A DNA stretch of 64,000 bases. Source: Symsagittifera roscoffensis (lineage: Eukaryota; Xenacoelomorpha; Acoela; Convolutidae). The stretch's first letter is position 1; each line of letters starts with the position of its first letter. The stretch covers positions 10,732,027 to 10,796,026 of the forward strand of contig NC_087068.1 of NCBI RefSeq assembly GCF_963678635.1, given 5' to 3'. The notes under the pieces are model-generated. The model had not been told where the DNA came from. It ran no database searches and was given only the letters and a program-made list of their open reading frames with translations. Below, piece after piece: positions 10,727 through 19,139 of this stretch. The translations under genes were made by a program, and so were the position numbers.

Positions 10727-11014
10727 TCAACGGCAAACTGCATACCATTGGGGTCAGCCCACAAAAGAAGGCTATTAATTTCGGTTTGCAGTACGTTGAC
10801 ATCTGTGATGGAAGATTCTCTTGTCAGCAAAAGTTTCAAGTCTTCTGCGAAGAGGTATATTGTACTGTAGCTGTGGTTTAGCTCTGTTCAAAGTTGTCAC
10901 TGTTGAAAAAGATAATCATTTTCCTGCTTCAGACTTTAGACAGCCGTAATTAGTATTTCATTTTAAGCCTGATACATTAGTAGTCAACTAAAAGCAGGTT
11001 GGCGCAAGTGGTTT

Positions 11015-11091
11015 TGGCTCGTAAAGCAGGGCTCGAACCTGCGATCTCTAGATTGATAGTCTGGGGCTTTTACCGATTAAGCTATTCACGA
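11015..11091 (-). tRNA. tRNA-like sequence (pseudo-tRNA or SINE head) with encoded CCA
   Basis: The minus strand folds as a cloverleaf. The 7-bp acceptor stem is TCGTGAA with TTTACGA (one G-T pair). The D-arm is GCTT with AAGC, the variable loop has 5 nt, and the T-arm GCAGG with CCTGC encloses TTCGAGC. The anticodon stem has one mismatch. The 3' end reads G then CCA in the DNA. The A box (TAGCTTAATCGG) and B box (GGTTCGAGCCC) are good. The 7-nt loop CTATCAA puts ATC in the anticodon position (codon GAU), which is not the normal Asp anticodon GTC. It is more likely a retroposed or decayed tRNA than a working gene. Confidence 0.5.
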
Positions 11092-11504
11092 AAGGAAGTA
11101 ACCACTATGCTAAGCCTGCCCGCCAAATTCGTGCTCGAGAATTTACTTATCTTTATTGTTACAAGTCATAACCTACTATGGTTAAGCGCATGTTTACTTT
11201 AATACCATGCTATGATGTGCAATTGAATTACATGCTGTTTCTCATCGAATTTTGCTACACTCAAGTTCCTCAATTTTTTTTTCTTGTAAATTGACATGTA
11301 GATACACTCAAAAAATTCTCAATTTCACAGGGAAAATTAGGAGTAAGGAGAAAACTAAGAAGTTTTTTTAATTATTTTCAGCTGTTGCAAAATTCGCTTG
11401 ATGTTTTTTGCAACTTTTTGGAGGCTGAAGTGTCCTCAGTTTTGCCAAATTTTGTTTAAAATAAAGATCTGGCAATATTATGAAAAATGTATCCATAGTT
11501 TCAG
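11092..11504 (+). promoter_or_regulatory. CEBPZ 5' region with probable 3' splice site of a 5'-UTR intron
   Basis: The sequence ATCCATAGTTTCAG ending at 11,504 is a good acceptor, only 7 nt before the chosen start codon. The leader is therefore probably spliced from an upstream non-coding exon. No donor or promoter could be fixed. Confidence 0.4.
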
Positions 11505-11511
11505 GTCTGAA

Positions 11512-14139
11512 ATGGTTGTCGAAAAAGATATCTCGTCTTCGGACGTCAAAGAGTTCATCAAGAAACTCAATATCACCAAAGTGAAAACATCGTCTGTCAA
11601 GGAGCCGAAAATATCCGTGCCGAAATCCCAGAAACGAAAATTAAATGCTCAGCATTTAATCGAAGAGGTAGATGAGTCGAACATGATAGTTAAAAAACCA
11701 ATGAAAGTGAAAAATACCGAATATTGGAATGATTCCAAATCGACAAATAATGGCCGCGTGTTATTAAAGAGTTACGAGTCTTGGTTCACAATTCTATCAG
11801 CTGATTTTGATACAATGTGTTCTACGACAGGAAATTTACCCGAGGAAATCTTGATTGCTATTGAAGCTTACGTAGAGAAAGTTTTTGCGATGGAAGCTGA
11901 GCTCTATGCTTCGTTCAAAGCGGATTGGAAAAATGATCTTTTAACTTCAGGAACTAAAAAAGATCAAATAAATGCTAATTCTTCATTAATCCAGGCTTCG
12001 CCAATTCATAGGTTAGATCAACTCGATTCGTTGATAGATTCAATCAAAAAAGGGAAACTAAGAAAAGGAGTTGCTGAAAAAAGTAGTAAAAGTTCGGATA
12101 ACTTTTCCCGAGAGCAAGTTCTATCGGCTATTGAAGCCTTGGAAAAACTCTGGACTACAATTCTGCTTCCGGATCGCGATTTTATTCCATTTGAGAAACG
12201 ACCCGTAACCGAGGTTCAGTCGATGGCCCAAAATGATCCAGTAGCGAGAAATAAAATTCTGATAATTTGGTATTTTGAGAGTCAACTAGAGCAGAGATTC
12301 AAGACTTACGTGAACAATTTGAATTTCTGTCTGCACGACACAGTCGAGAAAATACGAGAGCGAGCTATTCGGTCTATTCTGATTTTGCTGTCAACTAAAC
12401 CCCACTTGGATAAAAGTGACGGCAGTTTGAATCTACTTGGAATGATGATCGATAAAACAGGAGATCCTAATAGACCTGTAGCTTCCTATGCGTCGCATTG
12501 TGCTGCTTCTTTACTCTTCAAAAGCGCTACCTGGAAGGAACCACTGATAATAGAAGCTGAAAACGTGATATTTAAACTGCAAAATAAAAGTTCATCCAAA
12601 GAAAATTCAAAAGCGAGTTTCTCGAATGCAATGCATTACTGTGTATGTTTTTTGAACCAAATTGTGCTTTCGAAAGAAGAGCATAAAATTGCGGAAAGGT
12701 TGATGTTCATATACTTGAGCTTATTCAAAGTTGTATCGAATAAATTCGACTTTTTGGCTGAAAAAAGCGATAAAAGTGACAAACAAACTGCGAATAATCA
12801 GCAAGAAATGAGGATTTTAACGAATATCTTAACCGGAATTCATCGAGCTATGCCTTATTGTAAATCAGATGAAAACGCAAAATTAATGGATCAAATTCAT
12901 CTGTTTTACAGAATTGTGCATACCAAGAAAATCAATACGAGTATTCAAGCGTTGATGATATTGCTAGAAATGGCTTCAGTTGACCCCTCTCTAAATGACA
13001 GATTTTACTCTGCATTTTATAGAAAACTGTTGGAACCAGGTTTGGCTCAAAGTCACAATCTCTCGCTGTTATTCAACCTTATTTTTAAAACGATGAAAAG
13101 AGATAAACGCAAACAGCGACAATCCGCTTTCAAAAAACGCCTGCTACAATTAGGTTTGACAAGTAACCCGCCTTTTACATGCGCGTTGCTGTGCCTTCTT
13201 AGTCAGTTTGTCGAAAAACCGAAAGTCAAATCAAAAACCGATAATGAGTCATCGGTTAAAAACAGCTCGAAGAAAAATCAAAATAAGACATTTGAGGCTG
13301 CTGAAAAAATCGACCTCAATGATTCAGATGATGATGAGTACTTTGAAGATATAGACGAAGAAGGGAAAGAGAGAAATCCAAGTGAGAAAATGAGTACGTC
13401 TAAAAACAGCGCCTCAAAGGCCGCGTTTCCAGAAGAAACAATGAGCATGGTTAGTGAGTTTTCACATGGAGGAGACCTAGTTTTGGGTCAGACGTACAAG
13501 CCCAGGGCTATGAACCCAACCTACGCAGGAGCTGAAAAATGTCCCGAATGGGATTACTCATTGCTGGGCAAGCATTACCACCCATCTGTTTTGAAATTCA
13601 CAAATGATGTGCTAAACGGAACGCTAATAGAGTACGCAGGAGATCCGTTAGTTGACTTTTCGGGGTCAAAGTTCATTGAACGCTTCATGGGCAAGAAGGT
13701 CAAAAACGTAGAAGAAAAGAAACCTGCTTCGCCGATGGCGCCGAAAACTAAACAGTTTATGCCTGGAGTGAAACAGTTGCTAACCGCAACTCAAGGTCCT
13801 GATCTAAGTTATATGGAAACATACAATAAACTGTGCAAAGACTTGAAAGCGAGTTCAAAATCGACAGGAAAAGTTGAAGATAATGGTCCTCAAGATGTCG
13901 AGGATTTGGATTCGGACGATCAAGATTTCGACCAGTTTCTGGACGCATTGGACGAGGAGCAGTTCAAAGCAGCTTCAGGTGGTGCTGAAATTGAACTTTA
14001 TCACGATGAAGATGATGAAGATGACCTCATTTCTGAAGACGAAGATTTAGACCTTGACGAGGATGAAGAAGATGAAAATATTGTGAATGATGACAGTGAC
14101 TTGGAAAACATTCAGTCTGATGATGATCTGTTTCTGTAA
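11512..14139 (+). CDS. CEBPZ: CEBPZ / Noc1 / Mak21 homologue, CBF-domain ribosome-assembly factor
   Basis: The 875-residue single-exon frame starts at ATG 11,512 (MVVEKDISSSDVKEF). The frame is open for 38 codons upstream, but a splice acceptor ends at 11,504, so that extension is probably intronic. The N-terminal third carries the early Noc1 region (LLKSYESWFTILSADFD). Residues about 440-650 form the CBF/Mak21 domain (LMDQIHLFYRIVHTKKIN, then FYSAFYRKLLEP). After an acidic linker comes the conserved C-terminal block KCPEWDYSLLGKHYHPSV and EYAGDPLVDFSGSKFIERF. The tail is strongly acidic (runs of Asp/Glu at 14,004-14,130), as in the family. In yeast Noc1 pairs with Noc2 in early 60S pre-ribosomes in the nucleolus; human CEBPZ is nuclear and about 1,050 residues, so this protein is somewhat short. 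It lies 857 bp upstream of PRMT7, on the same strand. Confidence 0.92.
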   Translation: MVVEKDISSSDVKEFIKKLNITKVKTSSVKEPKISVPKSQKRKLNAQHLIEEVDESNMIVKKPMKVKNTEYWNDSKSTNNGRVLLKSYESWFTILSADFDTMCSTTGNLPEEILIAIEAYVEKVFAMEAELYASFKADWKNDLLTSGTKKDQINANSSLIQASPIHRLDQLDSLIDSIKKGKLRKGVAEKSSKSSDNFSREQVLSAIEALEKLWTTILLPDRDFIPFEKRPVTEVQSMAQNDPVARNKILIIWYFESQLEQRFKTYVNNLNFCLHDTVEKIRERAIRSILILLSTKPHLDKSDGSLNLLGMMIDKTGDPNRPVASYASHCAASLLFKSATWKEPLIIEAENVIFKLQNKSSSKENSKASFSNAMHYCVCFLNQIVLSKEEHKIAERLMFIYLSLFKVVSNKFDFLAEKSDKSDKQTANNQQEMRILTNILTGIHRAMPYCKSDENAKLMDQIHLFYRIVHTKKINTSIQALMILLEMASVDPSLNDRFYSAFYRKLLEPGLAQSHNLSLLFNLIFKTMKRDKRKQRQSAFKKRLLQLGLTSNPPFTCALLCLLSQFVEKPKVKSKTDNESSVKNSSKKNQNKTFEAAEKIDLNDSDDDEYFEDIDEEGKERNPSEKMSTSKNSASKAAFPEETMSMVSEFSHGGDLVLGQTYKPRAMNPTYAGAEKCPEWDYSLLGKHYHPSVLKFTNDVLNGTLIEYAGDPLVDFSGSKFIERFMGKKVKNVEEKKPASPMAPKTKQFMPGVKQLLTATQGPDLSYMETYNKLCKDLKASSKSTGKVEDNGPQDVEDLDSDDQDFDQFLDALDEEQFKAASGGAEIELYHDEDDEDDLISEDEDLDLDEDEEDENIVNDDSDLENIQSDDDLFL

Positions 14140-14212
14140 ATGGACAAATAATTGATTAATTTATTGAAAACAAAAACAAAATTAACCATTTTTGCAACAT
14201 CTTTTGAAATAG

Positions 14213-14444
14213 TGGAGCAGTGGTGAAGTGGTTACGTCTCCGCCTCTCAATCGAAAGGTCGGATGTTCGAGGCCCACCATGATCCGTGCTCGTTGCTTGA
14301 GGGTGAGGCAACATTACCCAGCCCAGAAAAATAACCAAAAAAATTGCATGTAGTTCTTAAGCAGGGGCACAACAGCGGTTCGCCGTGATGAGCTGTACAG
14401 CTCGTATGTTGGTCCTATCCCTCGTGGATAAATGATAAATGATA
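14213..14444 (+). repeat. tRNA-derived SINE with GATAAAT tail
   Basis: The head at 14,213-14,285 has an A-box-like phrase TGGTGAAGTGGTT and a B-box-like phrase GATGTTCGAGGCCC. A body follows (GCAACATTACCCAGCC, then GCAGGGGCACAACAG), ending in a tandem GATAAAT tail at 14,426-14,443. A partial copy of the body occurs at 22,885-22,970 (GCGACATTGCCCAGCC, then CAGGGACACAATAG), showing that this is a dispersed family. It sits between CEBPZ and PRMT7. Confidence 0.75.
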
Positions 14445-14996
14445 GTATAAGGAAATAGATTGCTCTGCGTAATATAACCAGAAAACTATATTTGCAAGAA
14501 TATGAAAAGCTATATCAACAGATGAGAAAGCGTATCTATATCCAAAGAAGAGAAAAAATAATTTCGAATAAGCGTGTATATAAACAGAATTCATATTTGA
14601 TTTAACCCAGAGAATATAGCGAATGGACCCGATTATAGCTATGAATCTTATACAGTTAGCTCGACCAAAAATATTTCGTACAAATAATATATAATTTTCA
14701 GCCTATAAGATTCGGCTTACATTTGCTTTAGGTTTGAAAATAAGGTTCACTTTAACACAATTCAAACGTCCCAGCCCCTCAGGAGTTTGACCCCTGTTCA
14801 CCCTGAAGGCCACACTTTGCTAATTGACGACATCTATTTTTGGCTGACCGACCCAAAAATTGCTGTTAAGCATAAATCATAAATTATAGCAACGATCAGT
14901 TTTCAGAACGATTAAAATGAATATTTACCCGTGAAGGCTTCGTGCTTCCAACTCATGATTTCACTTGAATGACAATATACTAGTTACTCGAATAGG
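14445..14996. other. CEBPZ-PRMT7 intergenic sequence
   Basis: No gene was seen. About 14,760-14,880 resembles one end of the dispersed hAT-like MITE family (AGCCCCTCAGGAGTTTGACC, then TTTTTGGCTGACCGACCCAAA). The PRMT7 promoter must lie here, but no core element could be fixed. Confidence 0.4.
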
Positions 14997-15218
14997 ATGT
15001 TTAAACTCACACGTGATCCCCACACCGGTAAGTTAGAATGGAGTGTACTTCATAACAGTGCAGATGATTCTGAAGATACAGTCGGAGGTCTTGAAAGTGA
15101 GATTGCTCTTTCATCGTATGGTGACATGCTCCATGATGAAGACAGAAATAACAAGTATGCGGAGGCCATTACCAAGGCTGTTCGGTCACTGACAGACCTT
15201 AAAGACGGAAAAAGTAAA
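14997..15218 (+). CDS. PRMT7: PRMT7 exon 1
   Basis: It encodes residues 1-74. It ends in phase 0 at the donor AAA|GTAAGT. The Met start aligns with the start of known PRMT7 proteins (a short lead, then an EW pair). Confidence 0.9.
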
Positions 15219-18200
15219 GTAAGTATGAAGGTTTTTTTTTTATTAAATGTGGATTTTATATTTAGTTGTAGAATTGCTGTTGGAAGGTTTGCGCCTAAAG
15301 AATTGTTAAGATAAAGATATCATTGCCGAAATCCTATCATCCGATTTTGTATGCAGCGGTTGCTCAGTTGACATAGAATGAGCTGCAAACGCAACATAAC
15401 ATGCGTTAAAACCTGGTGTTAACGTTTTTTATTAAATTTTTCCAAATTTAATTTCATTTTATTGCATTTAAGCAGGCCTATAATACGGTAATGAGACGTC
15501 AAAACTCACCTTTACCCCAGGAATTTGAATTTTTGATGCTTTTTTGGCGCCTTCTTGAAAACAAAATTTTCTTTGAAAATAACCAAATAAAAGAAACCTT
15601 CAACAAAAAAAGGTACAAAATTGTTTTGATTTTTTCATTTTATGATGATGAAAACTGTTGTCAACAATACGTTTTTTGCTATTTTTATCGTTTTTATCTA
15701 TTTTCTAGTTTTTCGTTCGGATCTGATCATAGCCGATTGAGCAAAAATCATTGCAATATGCAGAAAAAGTATTTTTATTTTTTAATTTGGTCGGAAATTT
15801 CGGTGCTGCTTGCACAGCAACCGGCTATCCTTGTTTCTGATTTGAGTTTTGTGACCATTTTTGATATTAACAATTTGTTTTTTTTTGTCATTACACGAGC
15901 ATCTTTTTTTCGTCTATACGTTGTAATATTTTTTTCATACCATTTCGTATTCACTTCCTATATGTTAAGAATGATGCTATTGGATTGATTTGATAATTTT
16001 CCAGAGTTCGTATAGATTTTTTGCATTTTTTGTGGCAATTGTTTGGAAGTTTTTTTATTCACGGGTGCTTTAAAATGTCAGTTTTTTTTAAAAAAAATTG
16101 TTTCTTAGTTTCAATGATTATAGCCAAAACACTTATATAGGTCGTGATAATTTTTTTCTTGGAAAAATTTGATTACGCCAAACATGACCTTTTGCTGTTT
16201 GACTTTTATTTCGCTTTAAGTCCAATTAATTTTGATTTGCTTAAAGGAAGGCAATTTACGTTCTTCTCTTAAGAAATAGAATGCAGAAATGGCCCAAAAA
16301 ATTATGAATGACTTTCTGGTTCGAAACTGCATTTTAATTTTAAAATTAATTTCAAGTCCAAAACCAAGTTAGTTTATTTTTGTTTCAGGTGAGTTCATTG
16401 ATACTTTTCTATTTGTTGTTTTTTTTGGATATTTTTCAATTTTCCTCAGTTCTAAGGTAGCAATGGATTTAGGTTTGAACTAAAATGTTTCTGATGGGCT
16501 TGCAATTAGTTTGGCTCAACTTTTTGCGCAAAGTTTTGTGTTATATTTGGGGACACGATTTTTAAACGAAATTTCACGTTTTTGTTGAATCTTTTCCAAG
16601 TTTTTGTTACGAGAAACTGCTAAATTATTTTGAATAGTTGAGGTAAAATGGTTTTGATCAGAGCTGCAAGAATTTTAATAGATTTTGAAGATTTTTAGCC
16701 GATAATTTTAACAATTTTTTTAGCTTGGGTTTTTTCATCAAGGTTTTTTGAGTTTGTGACTGATTTGGTTTTTTGATGACTTTCTTTTTGATTTAGTTAT
16801 TACGAGAAATCTTCTGAGAAAATATTCAAATATCGTAACATTTATATAAATTTCAAATTTGAAGTAGTTTCACGAAATTTCTTGCTGTTTTTATTTAACT
16901 ACAGTAAATTCACTCTTTTGTAACTATTGGTTGACCATGCTTTCATTACAGTTACTTTACTTGATACTTGTCAACTATTCTTTCTGCTAATAAAAATTAC
17001 ATTAAAGAGTTTTTGGATAGCTGAAATAGAATTTTGTTCAAGATTCATTGTGTGGATATTGGCACTGGAACTGGCTTACTGGCGATTCTAGCTCTCAATA
17101 GTGGTTAGTCATACATCTCTCTTTTTCAGCCATAATGGGCAAATGGGTTTTAGAAAATTCCATTGAACAAAATTTCGTGTTTATTTTTATTAAGAATGAG
17201 CTTAGTAGATTATTTAGGAGCTGATCTTCTCACTGCTTTCGAGTCTTTCCAACCGATGTATCAAATTGCATCTCAAACGCTATTGGACAACGGATTTGAC
17301 CAATCAAGTGTCGAATTAGTTCCAAGATGCTCCAAAGATGTCAAACGAAGTGAACTTTCCCTCAAAGATGGAGTTAAGTTAATAGTTGCTGAAATATTTG
17401 ACACTGAATTGATCGGCGAAGGTTGTCTCAGTACATTTATACACGCGAAGAAAGAGTTATTAAATACTTATAAACAGAGCGATGATTACAAATTTGTTCC
17501 TCATTCGGCAAAAGTTTTTGTGATTCCCTTCCAATCGAAATTCATTAGGAAGTTTTTGAGAATCGAAAGAGCATTTGGAGAAAGTTATTTTGGGTCGTAT
17601 TTCAAGAATGTTCAAAGTTGTTCAGGACTTGCCTCGCCTTTAGAGCTTCAATTCACGCATTTATTGGAATCGGATTATTTGAAAGATGATTTTATCGAAC
17701 TATCAAAACCCATCGAGGTTTTTGATTTCAATTTTTCGAACCTTTCGGAGGAAAATTTAGAGGAGAGCAAAGAAATAGATATTCCATGTACTAATTCAGG
17801 TTCAATTGACGGTATGTTGTTTTATTGGAAGCTATTTATGAATGATGATTCGGAAGAAAATGACATTGATTCAATTATTTCTACATCTCCTTTTAAGGAA
17901 AGTTTCAGAGATCTGAAAGCTCCATGGCGTGAACATTGGATGCAAGCTGTTTTTTGTCCGAAAAATGCTATAAAAGTTGAAAAAGGGAAACACATTAAGC
18001 TCAAATGTAATCACGATGAATACAATTTCTGGTTTGATATTAATTCTTTTTCGGAGCCAGAAAAATTGACAGACAACGAAATCAATCCCCCATCTTGTTT
18101 TTGTGGAGTGCATATTTGCCTTAATCGAAATCGGTTTCTGCTAGCCAACGATATTGATTACTTCGAGAAATACCGAAAAGCTCTTTTGACTTACAATTTG

Positions 18201-19091
18201 AGCTCAAAAACTGTTTTACTGGTAGGAAACTTCAACCTATTACTTGATTTAATTCTTTCCTTGAAACCTGCTAAACTTTTAATTTACGAAGAAAACACAC
18301 TTTGTTTGAAAACTTTACGAAAAATTATTAAGTGCAATAGTATACCAAATATTGAAGTTGAGTTCCTACAAATTTTGCCTCAAACCTTTGAAGTTGATTT
18401 CATTATTGGCGAACCTTATTTTATGTCGTCGGAATTACCGTGGCATAATGTCCTAACTTTTCGACAAATTGTAAAGTTTGTTCAAAAAAATTCTAGCCAA
18501 CCCTTTCGAGTGATTCCTTCAAAAGCAGTTTTAAAATGTGCTCTTGGACGAACGACTAATTTGCATAAAATTCGTGAACCGATTTCAGGATCAATTCATG
18601 GAATCAATTTACAAGCATTTAATCAAGTCATGACTAAGGTATCAAAATCTGCCTTTGCAAATGTTGAAAGTCATCGATTATTTCAGTACGAAACTTTTCT
18701 TCACACAAAACCAAAAACAATTCATGAATTCGATTTGAGTTCCGAAGAAAACGAAGAGAGTTGGATCTATCAATTTGACCTGAAAAATATTCTATCGGAG
18801 AAGAAAAACCGTTGTGTGTCAAATTGTTTATTCCTATGGATGGAATATGAATTGATAAGTTCGCAAACAGGTGGCGATTGTGAATGCAAAAATGTTGTCA
18901 TATCGGAGGGCCTTTTGGATCAGTTGAATCAAGGAGATAATTTCGACGATAGAAATCAAACTGATAAAATTACTAACTGGAATCCCGTGTATAAGCAAGC
19001 TGTTAGCTGGTTTGATTCAAATTCTACGCAAAACATTCAGATTGAATATTTTTATGATACAAATGAAATAAATATCAAGTTGGAAAAATGA
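14997..19091 (+). CDS. PRMT7: PRMT7, protein arginine methyltransferase 7 (three exons, 718 aa)
   Basis: The spliced model 14,997-15,218 + 17,043-17,103 + 17,218-19,091 gives 718 codons plus stop, close to human PRMT7 (about 692). The three exons keep phase (0, then 1). The N-terminus has the family phrase SSYGDMLHDEDRNNKY. The SAM-binding motif VDIGTGTGLLAI is in exon 2. The double-E loop EIFDTELIGEG starts exon 3, with E153 and E162 as the catalytic pair. Residues REHWMQAVF occupy the position of the HW loop that closes the first domain. The second half is the degenerate methyltransferase repeat typical of PRMT7. The enzyme makes monomethylarginine in cytosol and nucleus. An AATAAA signal lies at 19,128-19,133. 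Confidence 0.93.
15219..17042 (+). other. PRMT7 intron 1
   Basis: This 1,824-bp intron is AT- and T-rich. A fragment of the dispersed repeat family R2 (GCTTGCACAGCAACCGGCTA) is at about 15,805-15,835. The open frame at 15,491-15,988 is composed mostly of Phe/Tyr from T-runs and is not considered coding. Confidence 0.7.
17043..17103 (+). CDS. PRMT7: PRMT7 exon 2 (61 nt, SAM motif I)
   Basis: This small exon encodes IHCVDIGTGTGLLAILALNS and the first base of the next Gly. The acceptor is GTTCAAG and the donor is G|GTTAGT. It fills exactly the gap between exons 1 and 3. Confidence 0.88.
17218..19091 (+). CDS. PRMT7: PRMT7 exon 3 (bulk of protein)
   Basis: The acceptor is TTATTTAG at 17,210-17,217. 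The phase-1 join restores Gly and continues ADLLTAFESFQPM. The open frame reaches 55 bases further upstream, but that part does not match PRMT7 and lies before the acceptor. The stop codon is TGA. Confidence 0.92.
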
Positions 19092-19127
19092 ACTGAAAAA
19101 AAATTAGGCAACTTTTATCTCAATTTC

Positions 19128-19133
19128 AATAAA
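19128..19133 (+). terminator. PRMT7 polyadenylation signal AATAAA
   Basis: A canonical hexamer lies 37 nt past the stop and is followed by a T-rich stretch. Confidence 0.7.
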
Positions 19134-19139
19134 ATTTTT

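Larger units (their letters stand above)
6975..10890 (-). mobile_element. LINE A: old minus-strand non-LTR retrotransposon, split by LINE B
   Basis: On the minus strand, 10,885-10,733 encodes RT motif C and the segment after it (TIYLFAEDLKLLL, then LLLWADPNGMQFAV), with the catalytic Asp-Asp changed to Glu-Asp. The frame resumes at 7776 and continues with SRIKDLGIIIS, a typical post-RT phrase, and the C-terminal region down to about 7035. If the insert 7777-10,726 and one copy of TCAACG are removed, the two parts join in the same frame, apart from an in-frame stop just past the junction. Further stops in the C-terminal part and the active-site change show it is dead. Its 3' end carries an ATA/TAA triplet tail at about 6978-7000. 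It is 5'-truncated near 10,890. Confidence 0.85.

Noticed and set aside
11398-11511. N-terminal extension of CEBPZ from the ATG at 11,398
   Set aside because: A splice acceptor ends at 11,504 and the upstream residues are hydrophobic, without family resemblance; the Met at 11,512 gives a normal charged start.
15491-15988. Open frame of 165 codons in PRMT7 intron 1
   Set aside because: It is composed of Phe, Tyr and Ile from T-rich DNA, includes a fragment of repeat R2, and has no protein resemblance.
17163-17217. PRMT7 start at the ATG 17,163
   Set aside because: It would omit the SAM-binding motif, which is present in two upstream exons with matching phases; the region before 17,218 is intron.
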